From Chloroflexota bacterium (GTDB taxonomy: Bacteria > Chloroflexota > Anaerolineae > B4-G1): a stretch of 32,103 nucleotides of DNA. The stretch lies in NCBI GenBank assembly GCA_012514315.1, contig JAAZAN010000211.1, positions 1 through 32,103 on the forward strand, in the 5' to 3' direction. The position numbers were made by a program, and so were the translations under genes. The first letter of the stretch is position 1; each line of letters starts with the position of its first letter. The notes under the pieces were generated by a model. That model was given only the letters and a program-made list of their open reading frames with translations, was not told the DNA's origin and made no database searches. Shown here piece after piece: positions 24,123-32,103 of this stretch.

Positions 24123-26870
24123 TCAACCGAGTGTGGCTAACCGATCCTCCAATGTCGCCTGTTCGGCCTTAAGGTTCTCCAGTTTGTCCCGTTCGCGCTG
24201 AACGATGTGGGGAGGCGCTTTCTGAGCGAACTCACTGGCCAAGAGTGTCTCGCTGCGGGAGATCCGCGCCGCGCTATCGCCGATCGCCTCGCGAAGCCGT
24301 TGACGCTCTGCATCCAGGTCCACCAACGCTGCGAGCGGCAGATAGCAGACTACATCCCCAACAACGACTGTGGCGGCCTGATCGGGTGCTCCACCACTGA
24401 CACGGATCTCAAGTTGCTCCGGATCAAGCTTCGCAAGGCTGCACAGGATACCGGTCTGTGTCTCGAGTGTCTGGGATGCGTTCCCAGCCGAGATAATCGC
24501 TGGAATACGCCGGCCTGGCGTCACACCATACTCCGCGCGGCGATTCCGAATACCGCGGACAAGTTCCATCACCAGGTGCATATCAGATTCCGCCTGCCCA
24601 TCAATGAGCTGCGGATAGGCGTCTGGCCATCTGGCCAACATCACTGTCTCTCCGCGTCGAACAGCTGCCGGTAGGGCCTGCCAGATCGCTTCTGTAACAA
24701 ATGGCATGAACGGGTGTAGCAGGCGGAGTGCGATCTCCAACACGTGCAGGAGCACCATCTGTGTCCCCTGCTTGTCCAGCGTGTCATCGTAGAGAGATAC
24801 CTTGCTGGCTTCAATGTACCAGTCACAGTACTCACCCCATAGAAACTCATAGATCTGGCGGCCAGCCTCACCGTACTGGTAGCTCTCGAAGAGCCGTGTA
24901 ACCTCCTGAATCAGGTGATTCAGACGGGAGAGGATCCACCGGTCAGGGACCTGTAGACACGGCAGCGCCAATAGCTGGTCACTCTCCAGCGCATCACTGA
25001 TGGTAATGGATGCGGGCGTATTTGACAAGACGAACCGGGCGGCCTGCCACACCTTGTTGGTGAAGTTGCGTGCGCCCTCCAACCTCCGCGGGTCCAGGTT
25101 CATGTCCAGACCGGGCGTCGAACTTGTCATCAATGTGTATCTCAAAGCGTCGCAACCGTACTTGTCAATGATGTTCAGGGGATCGTACTCGTCGATGTTT
25201 TCCATCGACTTGCTGATCTTCTTGCCTTCCTCATTTCTGACCAGTCCGTGGAGGTAGACTGTGGCATACGGGGTTTCCCCCGTCATCGCGTTGCCCAGCA
25301 TCATCTCCCGTGCCACCCAGAAGAAGAGGATGTCGTAGCCTGTCTCTCGTACGCTGGTCGGGTAATAGCGGCAGTAATCTGGGGACATTGTGTTCGGCCA
25401 ACCCAAGGTCGAAAAAGGCCATAGTCCAGAGGAGAACCACGTATCAAGTACATCCTCGTCCTGATGGATGTTTCGCCCGCCACAGTGGGCACACGTATCC
25501 GGCGTCTCGATGGCGCACGTCTCCTGTGCACAGTCGTCACAGTACCAGACTGGGATCCTATGGCCCCACCAGAGCTGCCGGCTGATGCACCAGTCGCGAA
25601 TGTTCTCCATCCAATGGAAAAATCGTCGCTCCTCACGTTCGGGAACGATCGTTGTGCGTCTTTCTCGAACAGCCTGTATGGCTCCCTCAGCCAGCGGTTT
25701 TGTCTTCACAAACCACTGTGTGGAGATACGTGGTTCGATGTCGGTTGAACAGCGTGCACATATTCCGACCGCATGATGGTAATCCTCGGTCCTGACGAGC
25801 AGGCCCTCCCGCGTGAAGTCGGCTACGATCTGGCGCCGACACTCGAAGCGGTCCTGCCCCACGTACTTTCCGGCTGCCTCGTTCATCTGTGCGGTATCGG
25901 TCATCACGTTCACCGCTTCCAGGTTGTGCCGAATCCCGATCTCATTGTCGGTCGGGTCGTGAGCGGGGGTGACCTTCACGGCGCCGGTACCGAACTTCGG
26001 GTCAACGGCGTCATCAGCAATGATGGGAATCGGCCGGCCAATCGCTGGAAGGACAGCGGTCTTGCCCACCAGCTCCTTCCAGCGCGGATCGTCGGGATTC
26101 ACAGCTACAGCGGAGTCTCCAGGGATGGTTTCAGGGCGCGTTGTGGCCATCTCAATGAAGGTGACGGCGCCTTGCGCCCACTGGCCACTGCCCCATTCGC
26201 CCTGTGGCCCGTCCCATCCGTCGCCCACAATCGGGTATCGCACGTACCACAGATGCCCTGCACGCTCGTCCGGTTCGACCTCCAAGTCGGAGATCGCAGA
26301 CTCACAACGTGGACACCAGTTGACCAGATAGGCGCCCCGGTAGATGAGTCCCTTCACGTAGAGATGCAGGAACGCCGTACGCACAGCGTGGCTCAGCTCC
26401 TCATCGAGTGTAAATCGCTCGCGGGTCCAGTCACACGAAATCCCCAGTCTCTTGTGCTGTTCAGTGATCCGCTCGAGAGACTGGCGTGCCCATTCCCAGC
26501 ACCTTTCGACGAACCGCTCACGGCCAAGGTCATGCCTCGTAAGGCCTTCCTTGCGCAGTTCGCGCTCGACGACGTTCTGGGTGGCTATGCCCGCATGATC
26601 AGCGCCGGGAAGAAAGAGCGTGTCGAAGCCGCGCATACGGTAGTACCGTGTCATCAGGTCCTCAACCGCGGCGGTCAGCGCATGGCCCAGATGAAGCACC
26701 CCCGTCACGTTCGGTGGTGGCATAGTGATGCACCAGGATGGCCCATCAACCGATGCTATGCCCAGTTCGATCTGCTTCTCAGGACGGAAGCATCCTTGTT
26801 CTTCCCACCAACGGTACAGGCGCTCCTCGTGCTCCTGTGGGTCGAAGGTCTTTGATAGTATCTCTGCCAT
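24123..26870 (-). CDS. valS: Valine--tRNA ligase
   Basis: A 915-residue class I aminoacyl-tRNA synthetase that charges tRNA-Val and edits threonine. The HIGH motif is HLGH (60-63, in PPPNVTGVLHLGHA) and the KMSKS motif is KISKS (551-555). The CP1 editing region (TTRPETIPGD) and zinc-type cysteine pairs (CPRC, CARC, CDDC, CAHC) lie between them. The C-terminus is the usual ValRS coiled coil (about 850-915, rich in Glu/Arg). The ATG at 26870 follows GGAGGA by 10 nt. A T-box leader and a strong promoter lie upstream, so expression should rise when tRNA-Val is uncharged. The 12S-like carboxyltransferase follows after 39 nt. Confidence 0.97.
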   Translation of the reverse strand: MAEILSKTFDPQEHEERLYRWWEEQGCFRPEKQIELGIASVDGPSWCITMPPPNVTGVLHLGHALTAAVEDLMTRYYRMRGFDTLFLPGADHAGIATQNVVERELRKEGLTRHDLGRERFVERCWEWARQSLERITEQHKRLGISCDWTRERFTLDEELSHAVRTAFLHLYVKGLIYRGAYLVNWCPRCESAISDLEVEPDERAGHLWYVRYPIVGDGWDGPQGEWGSGQWAQGAVTFIEMATTRPETIPGDSAVAVNPDDPRWKELVGKTAVLPAIGRPIPIIADDAVDPKFGTGAVKVTPAHDPTDNEIGIRHNLEAVNVMTDTAQMNEAAGKYVGQDRFECRRQIVADFTREGLLVRTEDYHHAVGICARCSTDIEPRISTQWFVKTKPLAEGAIQAVRERRTTIVPEREERRFFHWMENIRDWCISRQLWWGHRIPVWYCDDCAQETCAIETPDTCAHCGGRNIHQDEDVLDTWFSSGLWPFSTLGWPNTMSPDYCRYYPTSVRETGYDILFFWVAREMMLGNAMTGETPYATVYLHGLVRNEEGKKISKSMENIDEYDPLNIIDKYGCDALRYTLMTSSTPGLDMNLDPRRLEGARNFTNKVWQAARFVLSNTPASITISDALESDQLLALPCLQVPDRWILSRLNHLIQEVTRLFESYQYGEAGRQIYEFLWGEYCDWYIEASKVSLYDDTLDKQGTQMVLLHVLEIALRLLHPFMPFVTEAIWQALPAAVRRGETVMLARWPDAYPQLIDGQAESDMHLVMELVRGIRNRRAEYGVTPGRRIPAIISAGNASQTLETQTGILCSLAKLDPEQLEIRVSGGAPDQAATVVVGDVVCYLPLAALVDLDAERQRLREAIGDSAARISRSETLLASEFAQKAPPHIVQRERDKLENLKAEQATLEDRLATLG

Positions 26871-26905
26871 ATACGCACGCTCCTCCGCAATCTAGATGCA
26901 TAAAT

Positions 26906-26933
26906 GCCCCTCCCGTCCAAGGACGAAAGGGGC
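26906..26933 (-). terminator. T-box terminator stem before valS
   Basis: On the minus strand GCCCCTTTCGTCC and GGACGGGAGGGGC form a 13-pair stem (two G-U pairs) with a minimal loop. The 5' part competes with the T-box antiterminator. The downstream ATTTAT is only a short U-tract, and the ribosome site lies about 20 nt further on. Confidence 0.8.
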
Positions 26934-27223
26934 AACCCTTCGCGGTACCACCCTGATTCAGTGGGGCGGCTGGTGCTCACCAACACCCTCACTGCACTCA
27001 TCGCTCTTCACAAAGAGCTCTCGCGCTAACGGGCGAACCCGAAGGGGCTTATCCAGTGTGCATGCAACTGGTTCGGTCCCTCGACTCACAGGCGACATTT
27101 GGTGGGGAGCACCACAGAGGCTTGCAGCCGGTGGCCTCGTTCTCTGCCCGTCATACAGAGACGGTTCGCCGGAGCCACACCCACCTACTCCTCCTGTTCA
27201 CAGTTTTCTCAGGTGAAGTTGAT
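26906..27223 (-). ncRNA. T-box riboswitch leader of valS (tRNA-Val)
   Basis: The leader contains the invariant T-box AGGGTGGTACCGCG at 26941-26954. Its UGGU bulge fits an ACCA tRNA end, so discriminator A as in tRNA-Val. Stem I is recognisable: ACAGG pairs with CCTGT below, and GGTGGG with CCCACC above, an internal loop with AGTA on its 5' side. The 3' side of that loop reads AAATGTCG with GTC at 27094-27096 as the specifier, a valine codon. The distal loop GGCTGCAAGCC and AGAGA also fit. CCCGTTA further down matches the stem IIA/B pseudoknot. Uncharged tRNA-Val binding should favour the antiterminator and valS expression. Confidence 0.92.
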
Positions 27224-27229
27224 GAGGGC

Positions 27230-27258
27230 ATTATACCACGCTGGGAGAGCAGGGTCAA
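27230..27258 (-). promoter_or_regulatory. Promoter of the valS T-box transcript
   Basis: On the minus strand TTGACC (27258-27253), a 17-bp spacer and a perfect TATAAT (27235-27230). The start is near 27223. The TGA stop codon of the VTT gene lies inside the -35 box. Confidence 0.8.
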
Positions 27259-27266
27259 CCTCCCAG
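27241..27266. repeat. 7-bp inverted repeat around the valS -35 box
   Basis: CTGGGAG (27241-27247) and CTCCCAG (27260-27266) pair perfectly, with the -35 box in the 12-nt loop. It could serve as an end-of-operon hairpin for the polysaccharide genes, or as a protein site at the valS promoter. It lacks a U-tract. Confidence 0.5.
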
Positions 27267-27856
27267 AAGTCGAGATAGCAGGTCAAAGCTGTAGAAGCCT
27301 GCAAGAGCGAAGAGGATGTTTTTGATCACTTTGCCAATTACACAACTGAGCAGGAACTTCCACCAGGGAAAGCGCAGTGCCCCTGCAGCCAGTCCCGCGA
27401 CATCGAACAGTGGCGAAGGAATCAGTGCCAGGAAGAACACGGTCAGTAGCCCATACCGTTGCATCCAGCCGGTCAGACGATTGTAGGTAGGGTTCTCATC
27501 AATCCAGGTCTGACCGCTGTAGCCAGCCATATACCCTGTCATTTCTCCCAGCGCCTGTCCGACACCACCCACGATGCCCACGATCCAAGGATTGAATACA
27601 CCGCCCATAATCGAACTGATGGCAAGGCCGGGAACAGGGAGAATCACCGTCGCATTGCTGATTAGGCCGACAGGAACACGGCGGCATAGCCGTATTGTCG
27701 TAACTCATCGAGGCGGTCCTTGAAATAGTAGACGCCGGCAAAGGCGGCGATGATCGTGATGATGGTCAACACCTGGATGGCCCGCAACCGGCCGCGCGGT
27801 GGCGGCGGTGGAACATCGGGCTTGTTGGCCTGGGTTGGAGAGAAGGACTGATCCAT
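27255..27856 (-). pseudogene. VTT/DedA-type membrane protein, frameshifted
   Basis: Two adjacent frames make one about 200-residue VTT-domain (SNARE-associated/DedA-like) inner-membrane protein. The first (27856-27662) starts MDQSFSPTQANKPDVPPPPP, has a basic stretch, one membrane segment and ends GYAAVFLSA at TAA. The second (to 27255) continues after a one-base shift with GLISNATVILPVPGLA, then GEMTGYMAGY, LIPSPLFDVAGLAAGALR and a final membrane helix, exactly as expected for the family. Restoring one G near 27665-27670 rejoins them. There is no slippery heptamer, so a real mutation or an assembly/sequencing error is more likely than programmed shifting. The start is 1 nt after the UDP-sugar dehydrogenase stop. 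Family role: lipid transport or scrambling and envelope maintenance. Confidence 0.82.
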
Positions 27857-27857
27857 A

Positions 27858-29225
27858 CTAGTTCGGGAGTGGGGCGCCCAGGCGCACTATCCGTTGGCGC
27901 GTGTGCGCCAAATCCTCGCCGTCCTGGGTGAAGGCAAACGCCGTGGCGTTGCACGTGTCGACAACCAACCGGGCCTGATCCACCACAAATCGGTAGTCCA
28001 CATTGCGGTGACCGGTGACAATAACTACACAGTCGGCTGATTGAACCTCGGTCTCGGTCAGTGCGATCGACTCAAGGCTGATCGTGTCACGGCAGAACAC
28101 ATCACCTCCCACGCGAAATCGCGGGACGTAGGGATCGTGATAGCGCACGTTGGCACGACGGCTCAGAAGCAGCTCAATCACGCGCTCGGCCGGCGATGTT
28201 CTTGGATCGTCCACGCCTGGCTTGAACGCTACACCCAGCACGAGTATCTGGGCATTCCGCAGCGCGTGACCGTGTAGAGAGAGCGCCTGGGTGACCAGAT
28301 CGACGACATGGTAGGGCATGGCCTGATTGACCTCACCGGCCAGTTCGATGAATTCTGTGTAGTAGTCATACTCTCTGGCTTTCCACGAAAGGTAATAGGG
28401 ATCCACTGGGATGCAGTGACCGCCTACACCAGGGCCGGGATAGAACGGCATGAACCCAAAGGGCTTGGTGCGGGCGGCATTGATGACCTCCCAGAAATCG
28501 ATGCCCATACGCTCGGCAAGGACGGCCAGTTCGTTGACCAGCGCGATGTTGACCGAACGGAACGTATTTTCCAGTAGCTTAGTGAGCTCAGCGGCGGCAG
28601 GTGAGGATACGACATGGACCGGAGCGCCCATCTGTCGCAGCAAGTCGGCGGCCAGTTGGGTGCACTGAGGCGTCATCCCCCCCACAACTTTGGGCGTATT
28701 GTAAGCCGACCACTGCGTGTTGCCAGGGTCGATGCGTTCCGGCGAAAATGCCAGGTGGAAGTCGATGCCCGCCTTCAGACCATCGCGTTCGAGGATCGGC
28801 TTGACAATGTCGACTGTGGTACCTGGGTAGGTCGTACTCTGCAGCACGATGAGATGTCCTCTGCGCAGGTTGGGTAGGATCGTCTCACTTGCCGTGCGAA
28901 TGAACGAGAGGTCAGGTGCGCGTTGGGCATCGTAGGGAGTCGGCACGCAGATAAACATGGCGTCGACTTCGGTCAACACACAGTAATCGGAGGAAGCTGT
29001 GAGCTGTCCGGAGTGAACGTATGGTGCAATATCCTCGTCGGCAACGTCGGCTACATAGCTCTGGCCGTTGTTGACGGAGCCAACCTTGTGTGGGTCGACA
29101 TCGATCCCGGTCACGCGAAAGCCGGCCTTCGAAAAAGCCGTTGCCAGGGGGAGTCCGACATAGCCCAGACCGATTACAGCGACGTGTGCCGTACGTTCGG
29201 CGATTTGTTCCTGCAAGGCAGTCAT
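27858..29225 (-). CDS. UDP-N-acetyl-hexosamine 6-dehydrogenase
   Basis: A 455-residue nucleotide-sugar dehydrogenase of the UDP-GlcNAc/UDP-ManNAc 6-dehydrogenase group (WbpA/WecC/TviB type), oxidising the C6 alcohol of a UDP-HexNAc to a uronic acid with two NAD+. The N-terminal Rossmann motif is GLGYVGLPLA and the catalytic Cys271 lies in GVGGHCIPVDPYYL. The central dimer domain has KLLENTFRSVNIALVNELA, and the C-terminal NDP-binding domain has VLGVAFKPGVDDPRTSPA. The ATG (GGAGGT 5 nt upstream) overlaps the previous stop by one base (TGATG). It supplies a sugar precursor for the surface polysaccharide made by this operon. The exact sugar epimer cannot be told from sequence. Confidence 0.93.
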   Translation of the reverse strand: MTALQEQIAERTAHVAVIGLGYVGLPLATAFSKAGFRVTGIDVDPHKVGSVNNGQSYVADVADEDIAPYVHSGQLTASSDYCVLTEVDAMFICVPTPYDAQRAPDLSFIRTASETILPNLRRGHLIVLQSTTYPGTTVDIVKPILERDGLKAGIDFHLAFSPERIDPGNTQWSAYNTPKVVGGMTPQCTQLAADLLRQMGAPVHVVSSPAAAELTKLLENTFRSVNIALVNELAVLAERMGIDFWEVINAARTKPFGFMPFYPGPGVGGHCIPVDPYYLSWKAREYDYYTEFIELAGEVNQAMPYHVVDLVTQALSLHGHALRNAQILVLGVAFKPGVDDPRTSPAERVIELLLSRRANVRYHDPYVPRFRVGGDVFCRDTISLESIALTETEVQSADCVVIVTGHRNVDYRFVVDQARLVVDTCNATAFAFTQDGEDLAHTRQRIVRLGAPLPN

Positions 29226-30307
29226 CAGTGACCTCCATCCGCTGTGATGTGTCCTCGCTCAACCGACTGCATTTCGGTGACTTCCTCGCGCTCCTTGTGG
29301 CTGCTGCGATGGAAGAAGGGCGGTCGTTCGAGACGCCAGAGGCTGTAGAGACCTGCCATAGCCACGAGGCCTCCAACAAGGTAACCCTCGACGACCGATG
29401 CCTGTGTGACGAATATGGCCAGCAGGCCGAGAACAAACGAGACGACGTAGAGTGTAAGGACAGCTTCACGTTTGCTCATTCCAGTTGCCACCAAGCGATG
29501 CGAGACGTGATCCGTGCCAGGTGTCGTAGCTGGATTCAGATGACGACGCAGACGGGATATGACGACGAGCGTAGTGTCAAAAATCGGCAGGCCCATAACA
29601 AGCACAGGCACCATCCAGGTTACGAAGGTTACGTTGTCGGGAAATCGCAGCTTGATGCCGATGGCTGCTAGCGTGAATCCCAGAAACAGCGCGCCTGAGT
29701 CGCCCATGAAGATGCTGGCCGGGTTCAAGTTGTAGAAGAGGAAGCCCAGACAGGCGCCCAGTACCGCGATGGAGAGCGCGCCGACCAAGTACTGACCACT
29801 GAACGCACACATCAGCGCGAAGAACGCTGCAGCTATGGCCGCGATGCCGCCAGCAAGTCCATCCATGTTATCCAGCAGATTCACGGCATTCGTAATATAC
29901 CCGATCCAGAGCACGGTGACCATCAGGTTCGGGATGGGAGAACGAAAGATGCCTACGTAGACACCGGTTGCGTACAAGAGAAGCGCCGCGAGTACCTGCC
30001 CCAGCAATTTCACCAACGGGCGTAAGCTCCAGCGATCATCGATGAGGCCCATAAAGGACACACCAGTCGCACCGATGAGTATGCTGCCAAACTGCGTGAA
30101 GTTATACCGCTCGCCCAGGACCAGGGCAGCGGCAATGAATGCCAGGAATATGGCAACTCCCCCTACGCGAGGTACCGGCGCAGCGTGAATCTTTCTCGCA
30201 TTGGGGCGATCCATCAGGCCCACGTGAGGCGCCAGCCAGCGGGCCAGCGGTGTGATTCCGATAGCCAGTACTAGTGCACTAGCGAACACAATCAGATAGG
30301 TTGTCAT
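29225..30307 (-). CDS. WecA/TagO-type phosphoglycosyltransferase
   Basis: A 360-residue polytopic membrane enzyme of glycosyltransferase family 4 that transfers HexNAc-1-phosphate (usually GlcNAc) from UDP to undecaprenyl phosphate, the first step of surface-polymer synthesis. Key acidic motifs are Asp90-Asp91 (GLIDDRW), NLLDNMDG (143-150) and MGDSGALFLG (201-210); a His motif TDHVSHRLV follows. About eleven hydrophobic segments are visible, then a charged cytoplasmic tail. The ATG overlaps the upstream stop by 4 nt (ATGA), which couples it to the O-antigen-ligase-like gene. MraY is unlikely because the flanking genes concern polysaccharide, not peptidoglycan. Confidence 0.92.
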   Translation of the reverse strand: MTTYLIVFASALVLAIGITPLARWLAPHVGLMDRPNARKIHAAPVPRVGGVAIFLAFIAAALVLGERYNFTQFGSILIGATGVSFMGLIDDRWSLRPLVKLLGQVLAALLLYATGVYVGIFRSPIPNLMVTVLWIGYITNAVNLLDNMDGLAGGIAAIAAAFFALMCAFSGQYLVGALSIAVLGACLGFLFYNLNPASIFMGDSGALFLGFTLAAIGIKLRFPDNVTFVTWMVPVLVMGLPIFDTTLVVISRLRRHLNPATTPGTDHVSHRLVATGMSKREAVLTLYVVSFVLGLLAIFVTQASVVEGYLVGGLVAMAGLYSLWRLERPPFFHRSSHKEREEVTEMQSVERGHITADGGH

Positions 30308-32103
30308 TGATCCAAGGTGTCCATCGACTGCAACTGCGCGATCAGGCTCTCGATGGAGGCCTGTTGCTCAGCAGGCGCAGACGCCAGCGCCTGCTGAGCA
30401 TAGATCAGAGCCTGATCATTCTGCCCAGATTGGGCGAAAAGCTGTGCCAGAACGCTGTAGATGTTCCAGATATCACTCGCGCTGGAATCAACAGCCGTGA
30501 GTCTCAACAGGGTAGCGATGGCGTCATCCCAACGCTGAGCTGTAATGTAGGTGTCGGCCAAGATCCTCAGTGTGTTGCCCGAACCCGGCGAGACTTCGAG
30601 CGCTTCTGTGAGCGCTGAGATGGCGTCGTCCCAACGTTCCATCGCCCGGTATGTCTCACCGAGGGCCAACAAGACCTGTAGTTCGTCGACCCTCCTCAAT
30701 GTGAGCGCCTCATTGTAACAACTAACCGCTTCCTCGAGGTTTCCCGAGTGACGATTGACATCTCCGCACATCAGCCAGGTCTGCTCAAACTCGGGATCAA
30801 TCTCAAGCGAGTGCTGGAACGTTCGCTGATAGCTCTCCATATCGCCCATGGCATAGTAGTAGAGCATAGCCCATTCGTTCCAGAGAATGGGGTTGTGTGG
30901 ACTCAAGGACGTGGCGAGCGCGTAGTTCTCCGAGGCCTTTCGGACTAGCGTGTCTCGCAGCTCACCGGCCTCGGTCAAATCCGCCCAACGACGGTACATG
31001 CGGGCCAGATTGGCGCTGTGGTCTGTGTTCAGTGGATTGATCTCCCGAGCGCGGATGAGAGTCTGTTCTGTTTCCCTCATCACAGCATCACGGACGTTCG
31101 TGTCCTCCAAGCTAGCGGCGTACTCCAGGTAGGCGCGCCCCAGATAGAGATAGTAGAAGTCTTCCCGAGGAGCCACCTCAATGGCCCGCTTGTAGTGTTC
31201 GATCGCGACAAGCCATTGTCCCTGGCGTTCATAGGGGTCGGCCTGCTTGTAGATCATGTCCGCTTGAATCGGACGCAAGTTGGTGGCAATGATGACCGCG
31301 ACGCCCAGAATGCTGAGTGTGATCAGACCGATTGCTCCCCACGGTCTGATGGTTTCCTTGATGTCCTGTCTGTCGCCAATGAGGAGCATTGCTGATGCTG
31401 CGAGCAACGTCAGTACGATGAACCAGTAGTATGCGGTCATGAACTTCGCGATCCTATCCGCAATCGCGATGACATCCTGAATGCTCCTGGCCTGGAAATC
31501 CATCATGGCGGCCTGACGGCCGGCCAGGAAGAGAGCGAAGCCAAGGCCGACGACCAGGGAGGCCGTCAGGTATATGACGGTTGCGAGCGCTACGTCGTTC
31601 TTGTGATTCTCAAAAGCCTTGTTGTGTATGAGGGTGGAGATGAAGATGGTCGCACTCAACAGCCAGGTGAGGCCTGTGATCATCAGGCCTCCATAAGAGC
31701 GACAGTCGCCTCTCAGCGGGTCCCAGAGTGCTGTGCAGTTACTTGCACTACGTCCGGGTAACGCTGTCAAAGCCCGCCAGACAATTCGCAAGGGGTCGCT
31801 GAGCCGTTCTGCGTTGGTAACGAAGTCGAAGGTCAGTGTACCCAAGATGAACCCACCCAGGAGGGCAACGGCAAGCGTGGGACCAAGCCAGACGACGATA
31901 TCCGTTGGATCGGACTGTGTGGAGGTTGTCCTTTGGCGTCTGCCGCGGCGCCTGGCATTCGAGACTTGTTCTGCCGGATGTAATGGCGTGGCATCCGGTT
32001 CCTGGATGAGGTTCAGGCCAGCCACGATCAGTATTCCAGCATAGGCCCAGAATGTTGTGCGGGTCGATGCGATGGCAATGCCGAAGTTGATCTCTACAAA
32101 ATG
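30304..32103 (-). CDS. O-antigen-ligase-like membrane protein with TPR repeats, 5' end beyond window
   Basis: The last 599 codons of a large membrane protein. The frame is open to the window edge, where the residues HFVEINFGIAIASTRTTFWAY resemble the end of a Wzy/WaaL-type O-antigen ligase core; the GTG at 32025 is therefore internal, not the start. About five hydrophobic segments follow (to about residue 265), then seven or more tetratricopeptide repeats (for example WLVAIEHYKRAIEVAP, AVSCYNEALTLRR, AISALTEALEVSP), ending SMDTLDQ. Such fusions ligate or polymerise glycans, or anchor assembly complexes. The 3' end overlaps the WecA-like gene by 4 nt. Which polymer it handles is unknown; this lineage is often described as lacking LPS, so a cell-surface glycan is likelier. 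Confidence 0.85.
   Translation of the reverse strand, partial: HFVEINFGIAIASTRTTFWAYAGILIVAGLNLIQEPDATPLHPAEQVSNARRRGRRQRTTSTQSDPTDIVVWLGPTLAVALLGGFILGTLTFDFVTNAERLSDPLRIVWRALTALPGRSASNCTALWDPLRGDCRSYGGLMITGLTWLLSATIFISTLIHNKAFENHKNDVALATVIYLTASLVVGLGFALFLAGRQAAMMDFQARSIQDVIAIADRIAKFMTAYYWFIVLTLLAASAMLLIGDRQDIKETIRPWGAIGLITLSILGVAVIIATNLRPIQADMIYKQADPYERQGQWLVAIEHYKRAIEVAPREDFYYLYLGRAYLEYAASLEDTNVRDAVMRETEQTLIRAREINPLNTDHSANLARMYRRWADLTEAGELRDTLVRKASENYALATSLSPHNPILWNEWAMLYYYAMGDMESYQRTFQHSLEIDPEFEQTWLMCGDVNRHSGNLEEAVSCYNEALTLRRVDELQVLLALGETYRAMERWDDAISALTEALEVSPGSGNTLRILADTYITAQRWDDAIATLLRLTAVDSSASDIWNIYSVLAQLFAQSGQNDQALIYAQQALASAPAEQQASIESLIAQLQSMDTLDQ

Noticed and set aside
24084..24130. 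TTGACC upstream of the 12S-like gene as a separate promoter
   Set aside because: At 16-19 bp spacing no acceptable -10 box is found (best TCTACA at 19 bp).
25773..26855. A 360-codon open frame opposite valS
   Set aside because: It is a shadow of a certain synthetase gene; composition is atypical and no start site is present.

Overview
The window looks like a chromosomal segment of a Chloroflexota bacterium (Anaerolineae-like). This is an inference from gene content: an O-antigen-ligase/TPR protein, a zinc-ribbon/cold-shock fusion, a T-box leader on valS, and a large thioester alpha-2-macroglobulin lipoprotein. Moderately high GC, Shine-Dalgarno starts and clear -35/-10 promoters with 17-bp spacers agree with this. 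I see no mobile elements, rRNA, tRNA or CRISPR. Coding density is high and most genes are on the minus strand.

Layout. (1) 1-3523, minus: an autoregulated GntR/FadR-type regulator followed by an aldo/keto reductase, a D-2-hydroxyacid dehydrogenase and a second aldo/keto reductase cut by the window start. A strong promoter and a perfect 15-bp palindromic operator precede the set, so it is probably a catabolic operon for a sugar acid or polyol of unknown identity. (2) 3653-9670, minus: one 2005-residue alpha-2-macroglobulin lipoprotein between a hairpin terminator and a 329-bp spacer. (3) 10000-12906, minus: a type IIA topoisomerase A subunit (gyrA) followed by a zinc-ribbon/cold-shock fusion. 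(4) 13005-15110, minus: an HI0933-type flavoprotein coupled to a creatininase-family amidohydrolase. (5) 15461-20476, plus: XdhC/CoxI-family protein, GH36 alpha-galactosidase with its own promoter and terminator, a minimal PspC protein, then a DUF1847 protein overlapping a UlaG-like metallo-hydrolase.

(6) 20468-27258, minus: valS with a T-box leader (specifier GUC, valine), followed closely by three genes that together match the subunit set of a biotin-dependent transcarboxylase: an acyl-CoA carboxyltransferase (12S-like), a pyruvate/oxaloacetate carboxyltransferase (5S-like) and a biotin carrier (1.3S-like). No biotin carboxylase or membrane decarboxylase is present. (7) 27255-32103, minus: a surface-polysaccharide operon with overlapping genes: O-antigen-ligase-like/TPR protein (5' end outside the window), a WecA/TagO-type phosphoglycosyltransferase, a UDP-HexNAc dehydrogenase, and a VTT/DedA-type membrane protein broken by a one-base frameshift.

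The most notable points are the transcarboxylase locus lying behind a valine T-box, the GntR promoter/operator, the frameshifted VTT gene, the GyrA with a non-canonical quinolone region and no recognisable GyrA box, and a recurrent set of long perfect hairpins without U-tracts at gene ends.
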